A DNA stretch of 64,000 nt, taken from Plantago ovata. Taxonomy: Eukaryota; Streptophyta; Magnoliopsida; Lamiales; Plantaginaceae. Of the stretch, positions 10,776 to 22,543 are shown one piece after another. The notes below the pieces were generated by a model. That model ran no database searches and had not been told where the DNA came from. It worked only from the letters and a program-made list of their open reading frames with translations. Position 1 is the stretch's first letter, and every line of letters begins with the position of its first letter. Position numbers and translations under genes: made by a program. Where the stretch lies: assembly GCA_028274465.1 (NCBI GenBank), contig CM051458.1, forward strand, positions 74,835,766 through 74,899,765, given 5' to 3'.

Positions 10776-12088
10776 TTTTTTTCTTCGTAATTTCCCTTTG
10801 AACTTATATTGAATAATTTGGTGTTATGGTTTTAAGTTGGACATGTTTGTTTAAATTTTGTTTTTGACTGATTTGATATTGCGTCTATATGGTCATGTCG
10901 AACCATAGCATTTTGGATATTGCTGGTGATTTGCTGTTTTTTATCACCCATTTTTCGTTTTGAAGTAGTATATGGCCATGTTGAGGTTGCAATGATACAT
11001 CATTGTTCAATATTTGTGTTTCTATGTTTTGTTTTCTCTCTTTTTTCTTTTTTTTAGCAGGTGAGGTCGATTGCAGTCTATATCAAGTCGTTAAGGAATC
11101 ATATAATCTACGCTACTTTTTGATATGGTGGTGTTGAAGTTGCACAGACTTGAGACATTGAAGTTGTTTTTTAGCATTGAATCGATGAAGTTGGAGAACC
11201 CGTTTTTTATTGAATTTGAGTTGTATTCGAATATTAAATATGATTTAGTTAAGTTTTAATTATGTATTATGCACTTTGAAATTGAATAAGACTTTTAATT
11301 TGTAAATTGATGGTGGAAGTTGTTTTTTTGTGTCTTATGATCATGTTAATTTTGAATAATTAAAAGCTTATAATACGTTGGTAAAGACTTCATGGAACGA
11401 ACATTGTTCCATTGAATCGTTGTATTGATTTTTTATTGACAATATATAATTCGTACATAACAAAAGTTCTTTTACTAATTCTTATACACATATATGGATT
11501 TTCACTAATTCTTAAGCATATCCAATGTTCGATTTTTATGAGCTTCATAACTTGATCATTCATCTGCATACACTTCATCAGCACTCAACTTTTAGAAATA
11601 TGTTTTGTCATTTTGTTTTAACTTATGAATGGTCTTTAAATTATATTACTCGATAAGAAACAGCGCAATTCGCAAAACAATGTTATTTATTAACATCATA
11701 CGTACACAAGACCTGACATATAAGTAAATCAGGATTTCAAAAATAATTATTGGTTACGTATTCAAAGTTCACTCGAATTTGATAGATCATGTTTACACCC
11801 GGAGAATTTTTGATGCAATGTTTGATTTGATATTATTCGATGTTGATTATTTCCGAATCTACTATATACTTAGCATATATATATTCGCGTGCATATTCCA
11901 AGATTTGCAAAGTAATTTTAGTAAGTAGCAATAGTAATTATGCTTGTGTTTATTACTCAGTATATATGACATATTTAGAACGAAAATGTCAATGACAGAT
12001 CTATTTGTGTGTATAGATCATTGATAGACGGATATATTTCTCTAAATTTTTTTCGTCTCTTAATCCGTTTATGCATACAGGTTTCTCA
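10776..12088. other. AT-rich spacer, nothing recognised
   Basis: About 1.3 kb of AT-rich sequence between the RPA-like tail and the first N-terminal Rep/helicase exon. I see no coding region, terminal repeats or RNA gene. A pyrimidine tract and AG at about 12080 form the acceptor of the next exon. Confidence 0.5.
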
Positions 12089-12735
12089 ATGGATACTAAT
12101 CGCAAGACGTCCAGTTGTAATGATAGGCGAATCTATACTCGAAATACTGAAAATAGTTGTGATGCAGCTTCTCATTTGAACAATACTAATGGAGTTTCTG
12201 ATGGCGTGATTACGAATAAGAGGCCAAGAGGCAATGGTGTTAGGAACTTATCACCACTTAGTGATATTACAAACGGTATGTGATTATGTCTCATATAAAT
12301 TGTTCTTTTTGAAATTTTGATTATGTCTCATAAATTGTTTGATATCTTTTCCAGCTACTCCCTTCAATTCTAATGTAATTCATAGAAGTGATTATGTTGA
12401 TTCTAATCATTCTTCGAGACATTTTTCGCTACCCTCTATCAATAATTGTACTCAAGATGAGAATCAAATTATCTCATCACCGTTCACTGGTAAGTCTGAA
12501 ATTATGATTATGTCTCATATACTGTTTGTTCGATTTTTCAGCTAGAAAATGATGCTAATCGAGTAGTGTTGCTTTTGCTCCGACTCTAATTATATTGTCA
12601 CTTTAATTTTTACAGTAGGTTCTATAATAGAAGAATGGAGCAATTCGAATACAAATTCATCACGCAAAGTCACTAAATCCAAAAAAAGGTTAAGAGTGAA
12701 TGATAGCTTATCGCCGCTTAGTGACGTTACAAACG
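12089..12735 (+). pseudogene. Helitron Rep/helicase gene, N-terminal exons (left of MULE)
   Basis: Three small exons are visible with GT-AG borders: about 12081-12274 (start ATG 12089, MDTNRKTSS), 12354-12490 and 12617-12735. The first ends LSPLSDITNG and the third LSPLSDVTNG. The second carries HSSRHFSLPS then TQDENQIISSPFTG, which aligns with the exon at 34835-34978 (RSLRHLSQSS, TQDENRINSSSIVG). The exons are low-complexity, serine/asparagine-rich and without a known domain; such regions precede the Rep domain in plant Helitron proteins. The gene is interrupted right after the third exon by the MULE. Assigning both sides to one gene is inference from the shared blocks. Confidence 0.55.
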
Positions 12736-13234
12736 GTATGTTTTTCACATTGGCAATACTCCACATTTTGTGTTGTTCTGGATAAGATTTGGATTATGTC
12801 TAATGTATTGTAAGTTGGGCAAATTACTTCTGGTACCTCTGTTATTTTCCGCTATTACAGATTAGTCCATCTATACGTTTTATTACGCGTACCTCCCTTG
12901 CTATATTAACCTAATTACACATTAACCCACGGACTTGACTTTCTGCGCTCTAAGCCCTGGAAATGTCTTTTTCACCCCTGCCGGAATTTCAGATTCTGAA
13001 AAAAGCCAAACGGGTTACCTTGCACGTGACATGCAGATGAGGACCTATCTGTAATTGATTTTTAATAGTAGGGTAGTAAAATGAAAATTCAAAAACTCAC
13101 CGTTCGAAACAAAAACTAGCCGCTAGGATTTGAATTGCAACCTATTTATACCCCCCAAAACTCCATTTTTCTTCATAATTAACACATAAAACTCAGCTAT
13201 TTCCTCTCACACTTTTTAGCAAGCACAAGAACAA

Positions 13235-13637
13235 ATGAGCTCCACAAGCAATTCGAGTGATATTCGACCGGGTTTTAAGAATGGAAGGTGTCGAAAGCGT
13301 ACGGTGTTATGCGTTGCTAGTGATGGGAGGTTTTATTGGAATTGTCCAACTCACGGGTGGTCCGAATGGACAAACGAGCAAGAAAACTTTCCAACAGAGC
13401 GAAGGGAAATATTGCAACAACAATGGTCGTCAAGAAGTTCACAAGGAGGTAGGAGAGCAAGAACACAAAGAAGCAGCAATGGCAAGAGGAATCAGATCGG
13501 GCAAAGCTAAACAGAAAGAGAGCAAAGATACACACACTGAAGAAGACAAGTACAGTGTAATAAGGCAATTAATCTGCCTAAATTTGTTGTTGCTAGCTTT
13601 GTACCTTCTAGTGCAAATAATGAAGCCATTCATGTAG
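13235..13637 (+). pseudogene. GRF-type zinc-finger-like protein with C-terminal membrane segment (inside MULE)
   Basis: The ATG at 13235 (MSSTSNSSD) opens a frame with RCRKRTVLC then GRFYWNCPTHGWSEW, resembling the plant GRF zinc finger (C..C...GR.F..CP.....W). That frame ends at 13510. The overlapping frame that is open to 13637 carries a lysine/glutamate-rich region and a hydrophobic end, LICLNLLLLALYLLVQ, like the coiled-coil plus membrane tail of plant GRF-finger proteins. A one-frame shift near 13380 would join them, so the gene looks frameshifted. A TATTTATA box at about 13142 and a pyrimidine-rich leader precede it. It runs opposite to the transposase. A MULE-borne second gene is plausible; a captured host fragment is the alternative. 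Confidence 0.45.
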
Positions 13638-13864
13638 GAAAATATTCATTGTCATTCATCAATGTAACATGGTATTGTTTTGAACAATTTGAAATGACAA
13701 AAGCTAGCTTATCCATGCAACATATGCCAAAATAACTCACTTAATATGGCAAAACAGCCAGTAGTCTAGAGTAATTGAAATGAAATATCCCACTTAGCAT
13801 CAACATTAAACATTAAAAAGACATGGTCCAAAAGACATTGTTCCAAAAGACATTGTTCCTTAAC

Positions 13865-14815
13865 TCAAGCCTTAGTTTTCCCCTTTGCCTTGCCACTGCT
13901 GCTCCTAGTTGCAGGTTTTGGGAGATTGCTACTTGATGACTCTCCATCATTCCTCTTTCTCTTTTTTTTGGCCTGCCATATGTCACCCAATTTTCAGCAA
14001 GAATTCAACAAATACCCACACACAGTAGCCAAGTGACATGGGCACACTAATACTCAGTCATGCATACAATAAAAATAGGGCAATACATTACTTACAGTAT
14101 GCTTAGGAGCTGGAACTTGTTGAGTTGCCGGCTTAGTTTTGGTCTTGGCAGTAGCTTTGCCCTTTCCCTTACTCTTAACCTGGAACCATATAACACAGTA
14201 TTAGCATTTGCAAATTGACAAAAACATGAAGAAATACACTTAGGTAATAATACAGAAAACTTACCAATATTGGACACTTAGGTTTTGTGTGTCCTGCCTC
14301 ACCACATATGCTACACTTCTTTGGTTTCCTTTGCAAGTGTAGTGGAGTCTTATATTTTGGGACCTCTGATGGGTGTCTGATCCTACTCTTCTTGGGCCTC
14401 CCAGGTTTCTTCTCAATAACAGGTGGGGAGCATGTGTCCTGGGTAATATTGCTAGGCCAGAACCTGTGATCTAGGACTAGCTTCAATGACATTGTGAAAT
14501 CATAGGCCCTCAAGTAAGCCTCCTTTGTGTGGTTATAACTGACAAAGTTCTCATCTTCATCCGTGTTGTGTGTAATTGCCACCCAAGCATGTCTACAAGG
14601 GATCCCAGTTATATCCCATCTATTGCAATTGCAAGTCCTATCTTCCATGTTAACTATAAAGGTGAAATTATAGTCTTCAATCTCATAGATTGGACCTGAT
14701 TCAGATTTCAACACAAGCCTCCTAGATTGTTCAAAGGTCTCATTTAACTTAGACAATGCTCTAGGCATCAAACTAGTTGAATATTTATAACCAAGCTTCT
14801 TTCTAAGCACAACCC
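13865..14815 (-). pseudogene. MULE transposase, C-terminal exons (SWIM finger, zinc knuckle)
   Basis: This is the continuation of the transposase at 24623-27552 after Copia-2 is removed. It starts RVVLRKKLGYKYS just beyond the Copia-2 target duplication. A SWIM zinc finger, CNCNRWDITGIPCRHAW (CxC...CxH), lies near residue 70, followed by a basic GRPKKSRIR stretch and a CCHC knuckle CSICGEAGHTKPKC near residue 190. Downstream small exons (about 14080-14180 and 13865-13976) encode a lysine/serine-rich tail ending SSSGKAKGKTKA with TGA at 13865. SWIM plus knuckle is the usual C-terminus of plant MULE transposases. Splice sites are inferred. Confidence 0.75.
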
Positions 14816-16887
14816 TCATAGTGTATATGTCCTAGAGACAGTCCTTACTAAGGGCATAGAGCCCTTATAGAGGGCATATATGTACTATTACACAGGTCAA
14901 CGTAATATAATATATGTTTGTTGCGTTTACTATTGAGTATCACTTTCATATTTATATTACACTAGGCATGCAGCATGTCATATCTCTATTACTGTCTGTA
15001 TTGATATTAAACATGTCCCCTCGGATAGATGACCGATCACACAGATAGTGGGAGCTATGTGAGTTATCATCTATCCCAAACTCTCCCTAGTCGAGATTCA
15101 TCTCGGATGTAGGGATCTGAATGAACCAGACGAGACTAGTATGCGTGGAGGTTATACTTGTTGGAGAAAGTGTGAGCCGATCCACGGCCACGGAACGGAT
15201 TGTTGGACAATCGAGAAACGTTCCCATAACTGCGCATAGTTGTTCGAAGAAGGATTATCGAACAATGGAAGTACCCACCGGACACTCCCATCGATGTATA
15301 CTCTACACCGAAGTGTCTATGGGAACCGATAAGTTGTCGAAGTGATGCCAGTCGTCCTTTGTACTTACAGGAGTTTATCATCAATTTGTTGCCCCATATC
15401 CCGTGTGGACCCGTCGATGTAAGCTCTGAATAAGCAGTTGACCTAAGACACGATCCAGAATTATGGCTACATACAAATGGGGATGATAAGTGATTCTGTG
15501 AAGGATTCATCTCTCAAGTGTAGCACAGGAGAGTACTGCTCATAGTCTGCATAGTTGTGTTGGTAAAGTCACTGGCCAGTGCAAATGATATATTATGATG
15601 GTCATAAGTATATCTTAACCAAGCATCTCCCTGAGACGCCCGTGGCTGTATTATTGGGATAGACACTTCATCGATCCTAGATGCATTCGAGCAAGTCAGA
15701 TGAAGAGACGTTACCATCGCCGCGTTGAGCGCAACAAACTTCGCAACGAAGGGTTAGCTTTGAGAAACCTCTCAAACGTCCTCATGTATTAATATTGCAA
15801 ATGAAACCGTCTGGGAATTCCATGTTGCCTAGTCTAGGACTTTCTTAATACGATAAGGCCCTATGGGTCACACTATGTGGTGATTCAGCCTATCAGAATA
15901 TCCTTGAAGATGGAATCGCAATTAATTTGGAATTAATTGTGATTGATGGATTATAATTGATTTGGAATTAATTATAATATTTGGTGGCTCAATTAATGAT
16001 TTGGAATTATTAATTGAATTGGCTAATTAATTGTATTTTATGTAAATATAATTAAAGATTACATTTTGGAAATATAATAGAGGTTTGATTTGAAAGGATA
16101 TGTTAATTTAGAATTAACATATGCACTTGGGCAAAATCTACTTGGAGTTTGAATTGCCTTAGAACTATAATTTGGTCCTAAAATTAGGACCCACCTAGTG
16201 TCCCTGGGAGAGCGCGCGCGCGCGCAGGAGCTGAGTAGGGGAAGGAGTTCGACTCCTTCCTCTATTAGAAGTCCAAGGGATAAGTTAGATTTTCCTGATT
16301 GAGTTTTAATTTGATTGGGAATGAATCTAGACTTGATATTGGTTTCCTTGTGCGATAAGAATTAGATTCTTATTCCTTTACGAAGTCTAATTCTTAGGCT
16401 TTAGGCTTCTATTGACTACTATATATAGTAGACTATTGGAGAGCTTTTGACATAGACTTTCACGTTATTCTACCCAGTTTTCTTAGAGAAAATAAAAGCT
16501 CTTCCCTCCTCTAAATAGCCACACGCGCGCGCCACCTCTGCCGGAGGAATCGCCGCCCCCTCTTCTTGGTCACACAAAGAATATCCTAGCATTCTTCCGA
16601 TAGGTTGTTCATCCGTGGATACCAAGGTTGAGGTTCTAGGAGCTGGAAACTAACTCTTATTGTCTTGCAGATAATCAGAGTATTGTAGATATCTTCGACT
16701 TCGACGAAGGAGAAGATACACAGGATTATTACGAAGACTTGGAAGCTGCTTTGGAAGTAAGGTTAGTCTTCTAATTGACGTGTTTATATATATACGACAT
16801 ATACATAATCAATTAACCTGTATGTTAAGAAAATTTTTGAAATTTCGCTGCGTACCCAAGTTGTAACTCTGACCGTATTTTCATACA
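14816..16887 (+). repeat. Copia-2 5' LTR
   Basis: It runs from TCATAGTGTATATG to TTTTCATACA, with the palindromic TATA region at 16416-16431 and a (GC)n run at about 16210-16224. It differs from the 3' LTR (22544-24617) at scattered sites, including the first-base region and an 'ATTAGGACC' to 'ATTGGGACC' change near 16185. By eye the LTRs are a few percent apart, meaning the insertion is not very recent. Confidence 0.9.
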
Positions 16888-16888
16888 G

Positions 16889-16904
16889 TGGTATCGGAGC
16901 GAGG
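16889..16904 (+). other. Copia-2 primer-binding site
   Basis: TGGTATCGGAGCGAGG begins one base after the LTR end. Copia elements commonly use the initiator tRNA-Met 3' end, whose complement is TGGTATCAGAGC. One mismatch (CGG for CAG) is present. It fixes the 5' LTR boundary. Confidence 0.75.
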
Positions 16905-17070
16905 TTAATTGATTACGTATATACGTATATATATTGTATGATTTTGTAGATATGTGGATGCAATTGATTCTATGATTAATTCGATTTTCAAAAGTTTTGT
17001 TTTTATATAAATTTAGAATTTATATTTTTTCAAAAAAAAAACAAAAAATTATATATATTTATTTTGACCG

Positions 17071-17245
17071 GGCCGCCTGCGCGACGCAGGCGGCGGGCGC
17101 TGTGCCCGCGGCACGGGCGCTAGGCGCCCGCGTGCCGCGGGCACCCGGGTTCCTGCGGGACGCAGGCACCCGCGCCTGCGGATGTAGGCGCCCGTGCGCC
17201 GGCGCCCAACGCCGCAGGCACCGTGGGGACGGGACCTCCCGTCCC
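17071..17245 (+). repeat. GC-rich hairpin island in the Copia-2 leader
   Basis: About 175 bases of very GC-rich sequence lie in an otherwise AT-rich leader. It contains nested inverted repeats. CCGCCTGCG/CGCAGGCGG (17073-17093) forms a 9-bp stem with a CGA loop. GTGCCCGCGGCACGGGCGC at 17102 pairs with the near-complement ending at 17144. CCTGCG/CGCAGG occurs near 17151. No protein is evident. It may fold strongly in the genomic RNA (packaging or dimerisation), but that role is inference. Confidence 0.7.
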
Positions 17246-17741
17246 ATGTTTTAATATATATATATTTTTCGGGTTGGACCCAAAATCGAATTTTGAAAAT
17301 TTTGAGGACTGAATTTTATATTTGGAATATAAATATGTTTTAATTGTAATTGTTTTTAACTAGAGGGGTTAAATTAAATTAGTATAAAGTTAAAGGGCTT
17401 ATTTGTAATTTATCATTTTATTGTTTATTGCAAATTAATCCTTCTACTTTTGAATTTTAGATTTAACACCTCCAAGGTTTTAAAAAATTAGAATTAAGTC
17501 CTTCGGGTTTTCGAAAATTGCTACTTGGTCAATAGAATTTTCGATTTTTCAATCTAGTCCAAATTTTCAATTATTTCATAGAGATTATAAGTATGGGATT
17601 ATAATTTTCATAATGAAATTATGAAGTCATTTGTCATCCACATAGGCTACTACTTGTTTCATATGCTCGATATGCTATTGTTTGACAATGCATGTTTAAA
17701 TACCAAGTATTTTACTTTCCGTTCGACCGCTATGCATGCGA

Positions 17742-17890
17742 GGGTAGGCGACGCCCTCTTATATGTTGGACCGCATATTTATGTATGGGTAGGCGGCACC
17801 CATTATGTGCTTGACCGCGTTTAGAACTAGAATGGATAGGCGGCATCCATTACGTGTAGACCGCTCATGCATGATGGGTAGGCGGCGCCC
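17742..17890 (+). repeat. Four diverged repeats around GGTAGGCGGC(A/G)CCC in the Copia-2 leader
   Basis: The units begin near 17742, 17787, 17832 and 17876. Each has (A/T)GGGTAGGCGRCGCCC or a close variant; three are followed by a GGACCGC/GACCGC word. Spacing is about 45 bases. I see no coding potential. The remaining leader (16905-18459) otherwise shows nothing recognisable. Confidence 0.65.
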
Positions 17891-18459
17891 TTATTTGTTT
17901 GTAGATGACTGATAACAACCCTCAAGCGACAAGCCCCAACCAATATAAGTACAGAAATATATATATATATATATATGTATTTCTGAGATGCTTTCCATAG
18001 GGTGCTTTAATTCGGAATTTTCATTGCGTTTTCTTGTATTGGCGACCTCGTCTTACAGACTCGCAGTGATCGTCAGATTAGAGTAAGCCTATGGTTATGA
18101 CTTACTGCATATTGTATCTAGCGACCTCGATAGGTACAGTGTGTAGGGCATCGGGTTAAATTAGATTTAACAACCAAGAGTTGCGTGACGCAATTGGATA
18201 GTCCTACCGGTCATATTATGCTATGCGACCAGCCCCCGTTGGAGTATAGCATAGTATGGATTTGGATCTTGGCCACTACGGTAACTTGTTGGACATTACC
18301 CGTATGTTTGTTGTGGGGGCAAGCATATGTGAAAATAGTGGGAGCTAAACAGCTAAAGGACCTTGTTGTTTAGTTATGTTGACTGTGTATTTAGAAATAA
18401 TATTTCAATAGTTGATTTATTATTTTCGTTCTATATTATTTCTCCTTAGGATATTAGAA

Positions 18460-19330
18460 ATGGCGAGTATCTCGCTCCGTGCTGTCTTAGAGAAGCAAAT
18501 TTTGACTGGACCAAACTTCCTAGATTGGATCACGAATATACGTTTTGTGCTGAGGTACGAAAAGATTGAGTACGTCTTGGACGAGGTCATTCCCGTGTGC
18601 CCCGAAAATCAGACTGCCGATCAGGTTGCTGCTTGGAATCAAGCCAACAAGGCAAAGTCTGATAAGCATCTTGAGGATGCTAGATCCGCGCAGTGTATCA
18701 TGCTGGCGGCAATGAGCAATGAGCTGCAGAGGCAACATGAAAGCATGTTGTCGTATGAGATGCTGAAGCATCTTGAGTCGCTCTTTAAGACGACAGCTAG
18801 AAGTGTTGAATTTGATTTGATCAAAGAGATACACAGATGCAACCTCAGTGAAGGAGGGAACATGTCTGAGCATGTTCTAAAAATGATTGGTATCTTTGAA
18901 AAGCTTGCCGATGTCGGCGTTAAGCTAGAGAACAAGATCATGGTGATCTTTGTCCTTCAATCATTGCCGAGTTCGTATTCGCAGTTCATCATTAATTACA
19001 CGATGAATGCGAAGGACATAACACTGCCTGAACTTCATAATCTGCTGAAGACATATGATCAAACTCTTCCTAAGAAGGAAAAGTCAATCATGCTTGTTGG
19101 GCAACCGTCTAACCCAAACCCAAGAAACAAAGGTGCTAAGGGTAAGGGAAAGTCGGCAGCCAAGGCTAACACTTAGAGTGATAAGCCTAAGCGTCCGAAC
19201 CAGAAAAGGAAGTTCAAGAGAAGCGGAACGGTACGCACAGATGAATGTCTTTTCTGTAAGCAGAAAGGGCATTGGAAGAAAGATTGCCCTAAGCTTAGGG
19301 CAGATCAAGCTAAGAAGCCACCGGCTTCTG
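18460..19330 (+). pseudogene. Copia-2 gag
   Basis: The ATG at 18460 opens MASISLRAVLEKQILTGPNF, the usual start of UBN2-type copia gag, with LDWITNIRFVLRYEKIEYVL following. The frame is open through the gag core and the basic PRNKGAKGKGKSAAK region, then stops at a TAG (19174-19176) where Copia-1 has TCG. Past the stop, the same frame gives the CCHC knuckle CLFCKQKGHWKKDCP (from 19246), intact here unlike in Copia-1. One nonsense mutation therefore separates gag from its knuckle and from protease, which follows at about 19339 in the same polyprotein layout. Confidence 0.85.
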
Positions 19331-19338
19331 GCTCAGGT

Positions 19339-22300
19339 ATGTTTGTTATTGAAATGAACATGACTACTTTTGACTCCAATGGTTGGGTATTAGATACAGC
19401 ATGTGGCTCACACATTTGTAATAATGTGCAGGGGCTAATTGATCACAGGCTAGTCAAGCAAGGTGAAATCGACTTGCATGTTGGGAACGGCAATCCAGTT
19501 GAAGCCAAACGCGTTGGACGCAGCAAGATAGATTTACCTTCGGGACAATGTTTAGAACTTGATAATGTTTATTTTGTTCCATCCATTGTCAGAAATATTA
19601 TTTCCATTCCATTGTTAGACAATATGGGTTTTTCCTTTCGATTTGCGAATAATACTTGTTATTTTTCATTAAATGATCAGTATTATGGAAAAGCTCGGTT
19701 GGTGAATGGTTTATATATTTGCAAATTAGTCTACCTTTCTTTCAAATACATAACAAACAACCGTCTTCAAGTAGGAAGAATAATCCATCTTATCTATGGC
19801 ATTGTCGGCTAGGCCATATCAATGAAACACGGATTCAAAGACTAAGGAAGTTGGACTACTTAGAACCATTTGATTTTGAATCATATGGTACATGTGAATC
19901 ATGTGTTAAGGGTAAGATGACGAACAAACCTTTTGTTGGACAAGGTGTTCGTGCCACTCGCTGCTTAGAGCTCATACATACCGATGTATGTGGACCTTTT
20001 AAAGTCCATGTGCGTGGGGGTTATCCTTACTTCGTTACCTTTACTGACAATTTCTCAAGGTATGGATATATTTATCTTATGAAGAATAAATCCGAGACCT
20101 TTGGAAAATTCAAGGAGTTTAGGAATGAGGTCGAGAATGAATTGAACCTAAGGATAGTCACTCTTCGATCAGATCGAGGAGGTGAATACCTTAGTGAAGA
20201 ATTTATCGACTACTTGAAGGAAAATGGAATTCAATCGCAATGGACTCCTCCTGGAACACCACAGTTAAATGGTGTGTCTAAGAGGAGGAATCGAACCCTG
20301 TTAGACATGGTAAGATCAATGATTGGGGCTGTCCTGCGATAGTCAAACTGATGCTCACTGATAAGTTAGATGCCAAGGGTGTCAAAGTATATTTCATAGG
20401 CTATCCTCGTTAGACGAGAGGCTATGAATTCTATCATGCTGAAGATCACAAGGTGATCGTATCTAGAAACGTCAAGTTTTTAGAAGCTGAATACCTCGAA
20501 GAAGAGAGGTTAGATGACATGATAGAACTTCAAGAATTCAAGACTTTGACACGCGCGAACATGAGGTCTCTAAATCTTCCGATTTGGACTCAAGTTCAGT
20601 GGGAGCTTTCGAAGCAGACAAGGGTGATGATATGACACTTGCTAGGCATGTCATAGTCAGTGGGAGTCCTGTGATAAGATCAACAGTTGAAACCACACCA
20701 ATAGAACCCGTTGTCAACCAACCTGTGCAACAAGTTGCACAAGAGCAGCCTCCCGCAAGGGAACAGAGTCGCGCCCCGCGACCAGCTGCATCAGTACCCA
20801 CTGATAATGTTCATGTTACACGAAGCTAGAAAAGAAAAGCACCAGAACCAATCGAGCTCCGTAGGTCGAAGAGGATCCTAAAAGGACCTCAGAAGCAAAG
20901 CCTGATGATAGAAGACATCAGTGAACTTGATGTCGGCTTATCAGATCGGGAAGATCCCGAGACCTACAAAGAGGCAATAATTGATATTGACTCAGACAAA
21001 TGGCTAGAGGCCATGGAATTGGAGATGGACTCCATGTACCAGAACCAAGTTTAGAACTTGGTAGACTTGCCCCAAGGGGTTAGACCTATTGGGTGCAAAT
21101 GGGTCTTTAAACGAAAGACAGATGTCGATGGCAAGGTACAAACGCACAAATCTAGGCTTGTGGCGAAAGGCTACACGCAAAGGTATGGCATCGATTACGA
21201 TGAAACCTTTTCACCGGTAGCAAAATTGAAGTCCATTCGAATTCTACTTGTGATAGCTGCCTACTATGATTATGAGATCTGGCAGATGGATGCAAAGACT
21301 GCCTTCCTCAATGGCAACCTTGAGGAAGAGGTCTATATGGTACAGCCGGAAGGTTTTATTAGTAAAACCAGGCCAACTACTGTATGCAAATTACAAAGAT
21401 CCATTTATGGGCTAAAGCAAGCGTCAAGGAGCTGGAATATCCGCTTTGATGAAGTTGTCAAATCGTTTGACTTCATTAGAAGAGAGGATGATCCCTGTGT
21501 CTACGCTAGGCACAGTGACAAGGGAGTCGTTTTCATGATCATTTATGTTGATGACATTTTGATCATGGGAAACAATGTCTCTATGCTAGAAGAGACTAAA
21601 GTTTGGTTATCAAGTACCTTCTCAATGAAGGACTTAGGTGAAGCGAACTAAATCCTAGGGATAAAGATCTATAGAGATAGGCCAAGAGGATGTTAGGATT
21701 GACACAGTCCACCTACATCGACAAAATACTGAAGCGTTATAAGATGGACGACTCAAAGAGAGGCTTTCTCCCAGCTAGGCATGGGAATGTCTTATCAGTT
21801 AAGGGTGGTCCTAAAATTGATGAAGAGAGAAATGCAATGAGTCGTGTGCCCTATGCTTCGGCAGTAGTGTCTATAATGTATGCAATGAATTGCGCAAGGC
21901 CCGATGTGGCATATGCGCTTAGTGTCACTTGTCGACACCAACAGAATCCAGGAGTACCTCACTGGACTGCTGTAAAGAACATTCTTAAGTATCTTCGACG
22001 GACTAAAGAGATGTTCTTGGTGTTTGGTGGAGAACCAGAATTAAAGATGTCTGGGTATGTCGACGCTCGATTTGAATCAGATCCTGATGACTTTAAGTCA
22101 CAGACAGGATACGTATTCAAATTGAACGGAGGAGTTGTCTGTTGGAAGAGTTCTAAGCAAGCCACGGTTGCTGACTCATCCACAGAAGCCGAGTACATTG
22201 CTGCATCAGAAGCATCGAAAGAAGCTGTCTGGATTTCAGAGTTCTTGAAGGAATTGAGGGTTGTTCCTGCTCCCAGTCCAATAACGATTTATTGTGACAA

Positions 22301-22529
22301 TACGGGCGCCGTCGCTCAAGCTAGGGAGCTTAGATCTACAAACAAGAACAAACATGTACTTAGAAAATATCACGTTATACGTGAGATTATAGATAGAGGA
22401 GAAGTTAGTATAGAACGTGTCTCTACCACGGACAACGTGGCAGATCCTTTGACCAAGGTCTTATCAGTGGAAGTCCACTTAAGACATTATGCTAATCTGG
22501 GTATTAGGCATAAAGGAGACTGGCTCTAG
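19339..22529 (+). pseudogene. Copia-2 pol: protease, integrase, reverse transcriptase, RNase H (broken)
   Basis: Protease has WVLDTACGSHIC, the same DTA triplet as Copia-1, so that reading is shared by the family rather than a private lesion. Integrase has HTDVCGPF and TPQLNGVSKRRNRTLLDM. It is cut by a deletion of roughly 150 bases near 20322, where ATGATT joins GGGGCTGTCC, compared with 5011-5164 of Copia-1. Reverse transcriptase (21058-21651) has QMDAKTAFLNG and YVDD. RNase H (to 22529) has DSSTEAEYIAASEA. Stops include 20411 (TAG for CAG), about 20827 (TAG), 21052 (TAG for TGG) and 21649 (TAA for TAC). A frameshift lies near 21679. Confidence 0.9.
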
Positions 22530-22543
22530 TCCAAGTGGGAGAT

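Larger units (their letters stand above)
9476..12819 (+). mobile_element. Helitron, left portion (between Copia-1 and MULE)
   Basis: This segment carries an RPA1-like pseudogene and then exons that share peptide blocks with exons right of the MULE and Gypsy-2 (34.8-35.6 kb). The shared blocks are TQDEN plus an S-P-x-S-x-(I/V)-T-N-G exon end. I therefore read it as part of the Helitron whose helicase and 3' terminus lie at 34764-42745. RPA-like genes are known cargo of autonomous plant Helitrons. The 5' terminus (TC) is not visible and would lie left of Copia-1. The alternative is a second, truncated Helitron. Confidence 0.55.

Noticed and set aside
16205..16230. (GC)n run in Copia LTRs as a special regulatory site
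   Set aside because: Length varies between the LTR copies, fitting a simple repeat; nothing supports a function.
17742..17890. CRISPR array or satellite
   Set aside because: Units are diverged, few, and lie inside a copia leader of a plant genome.
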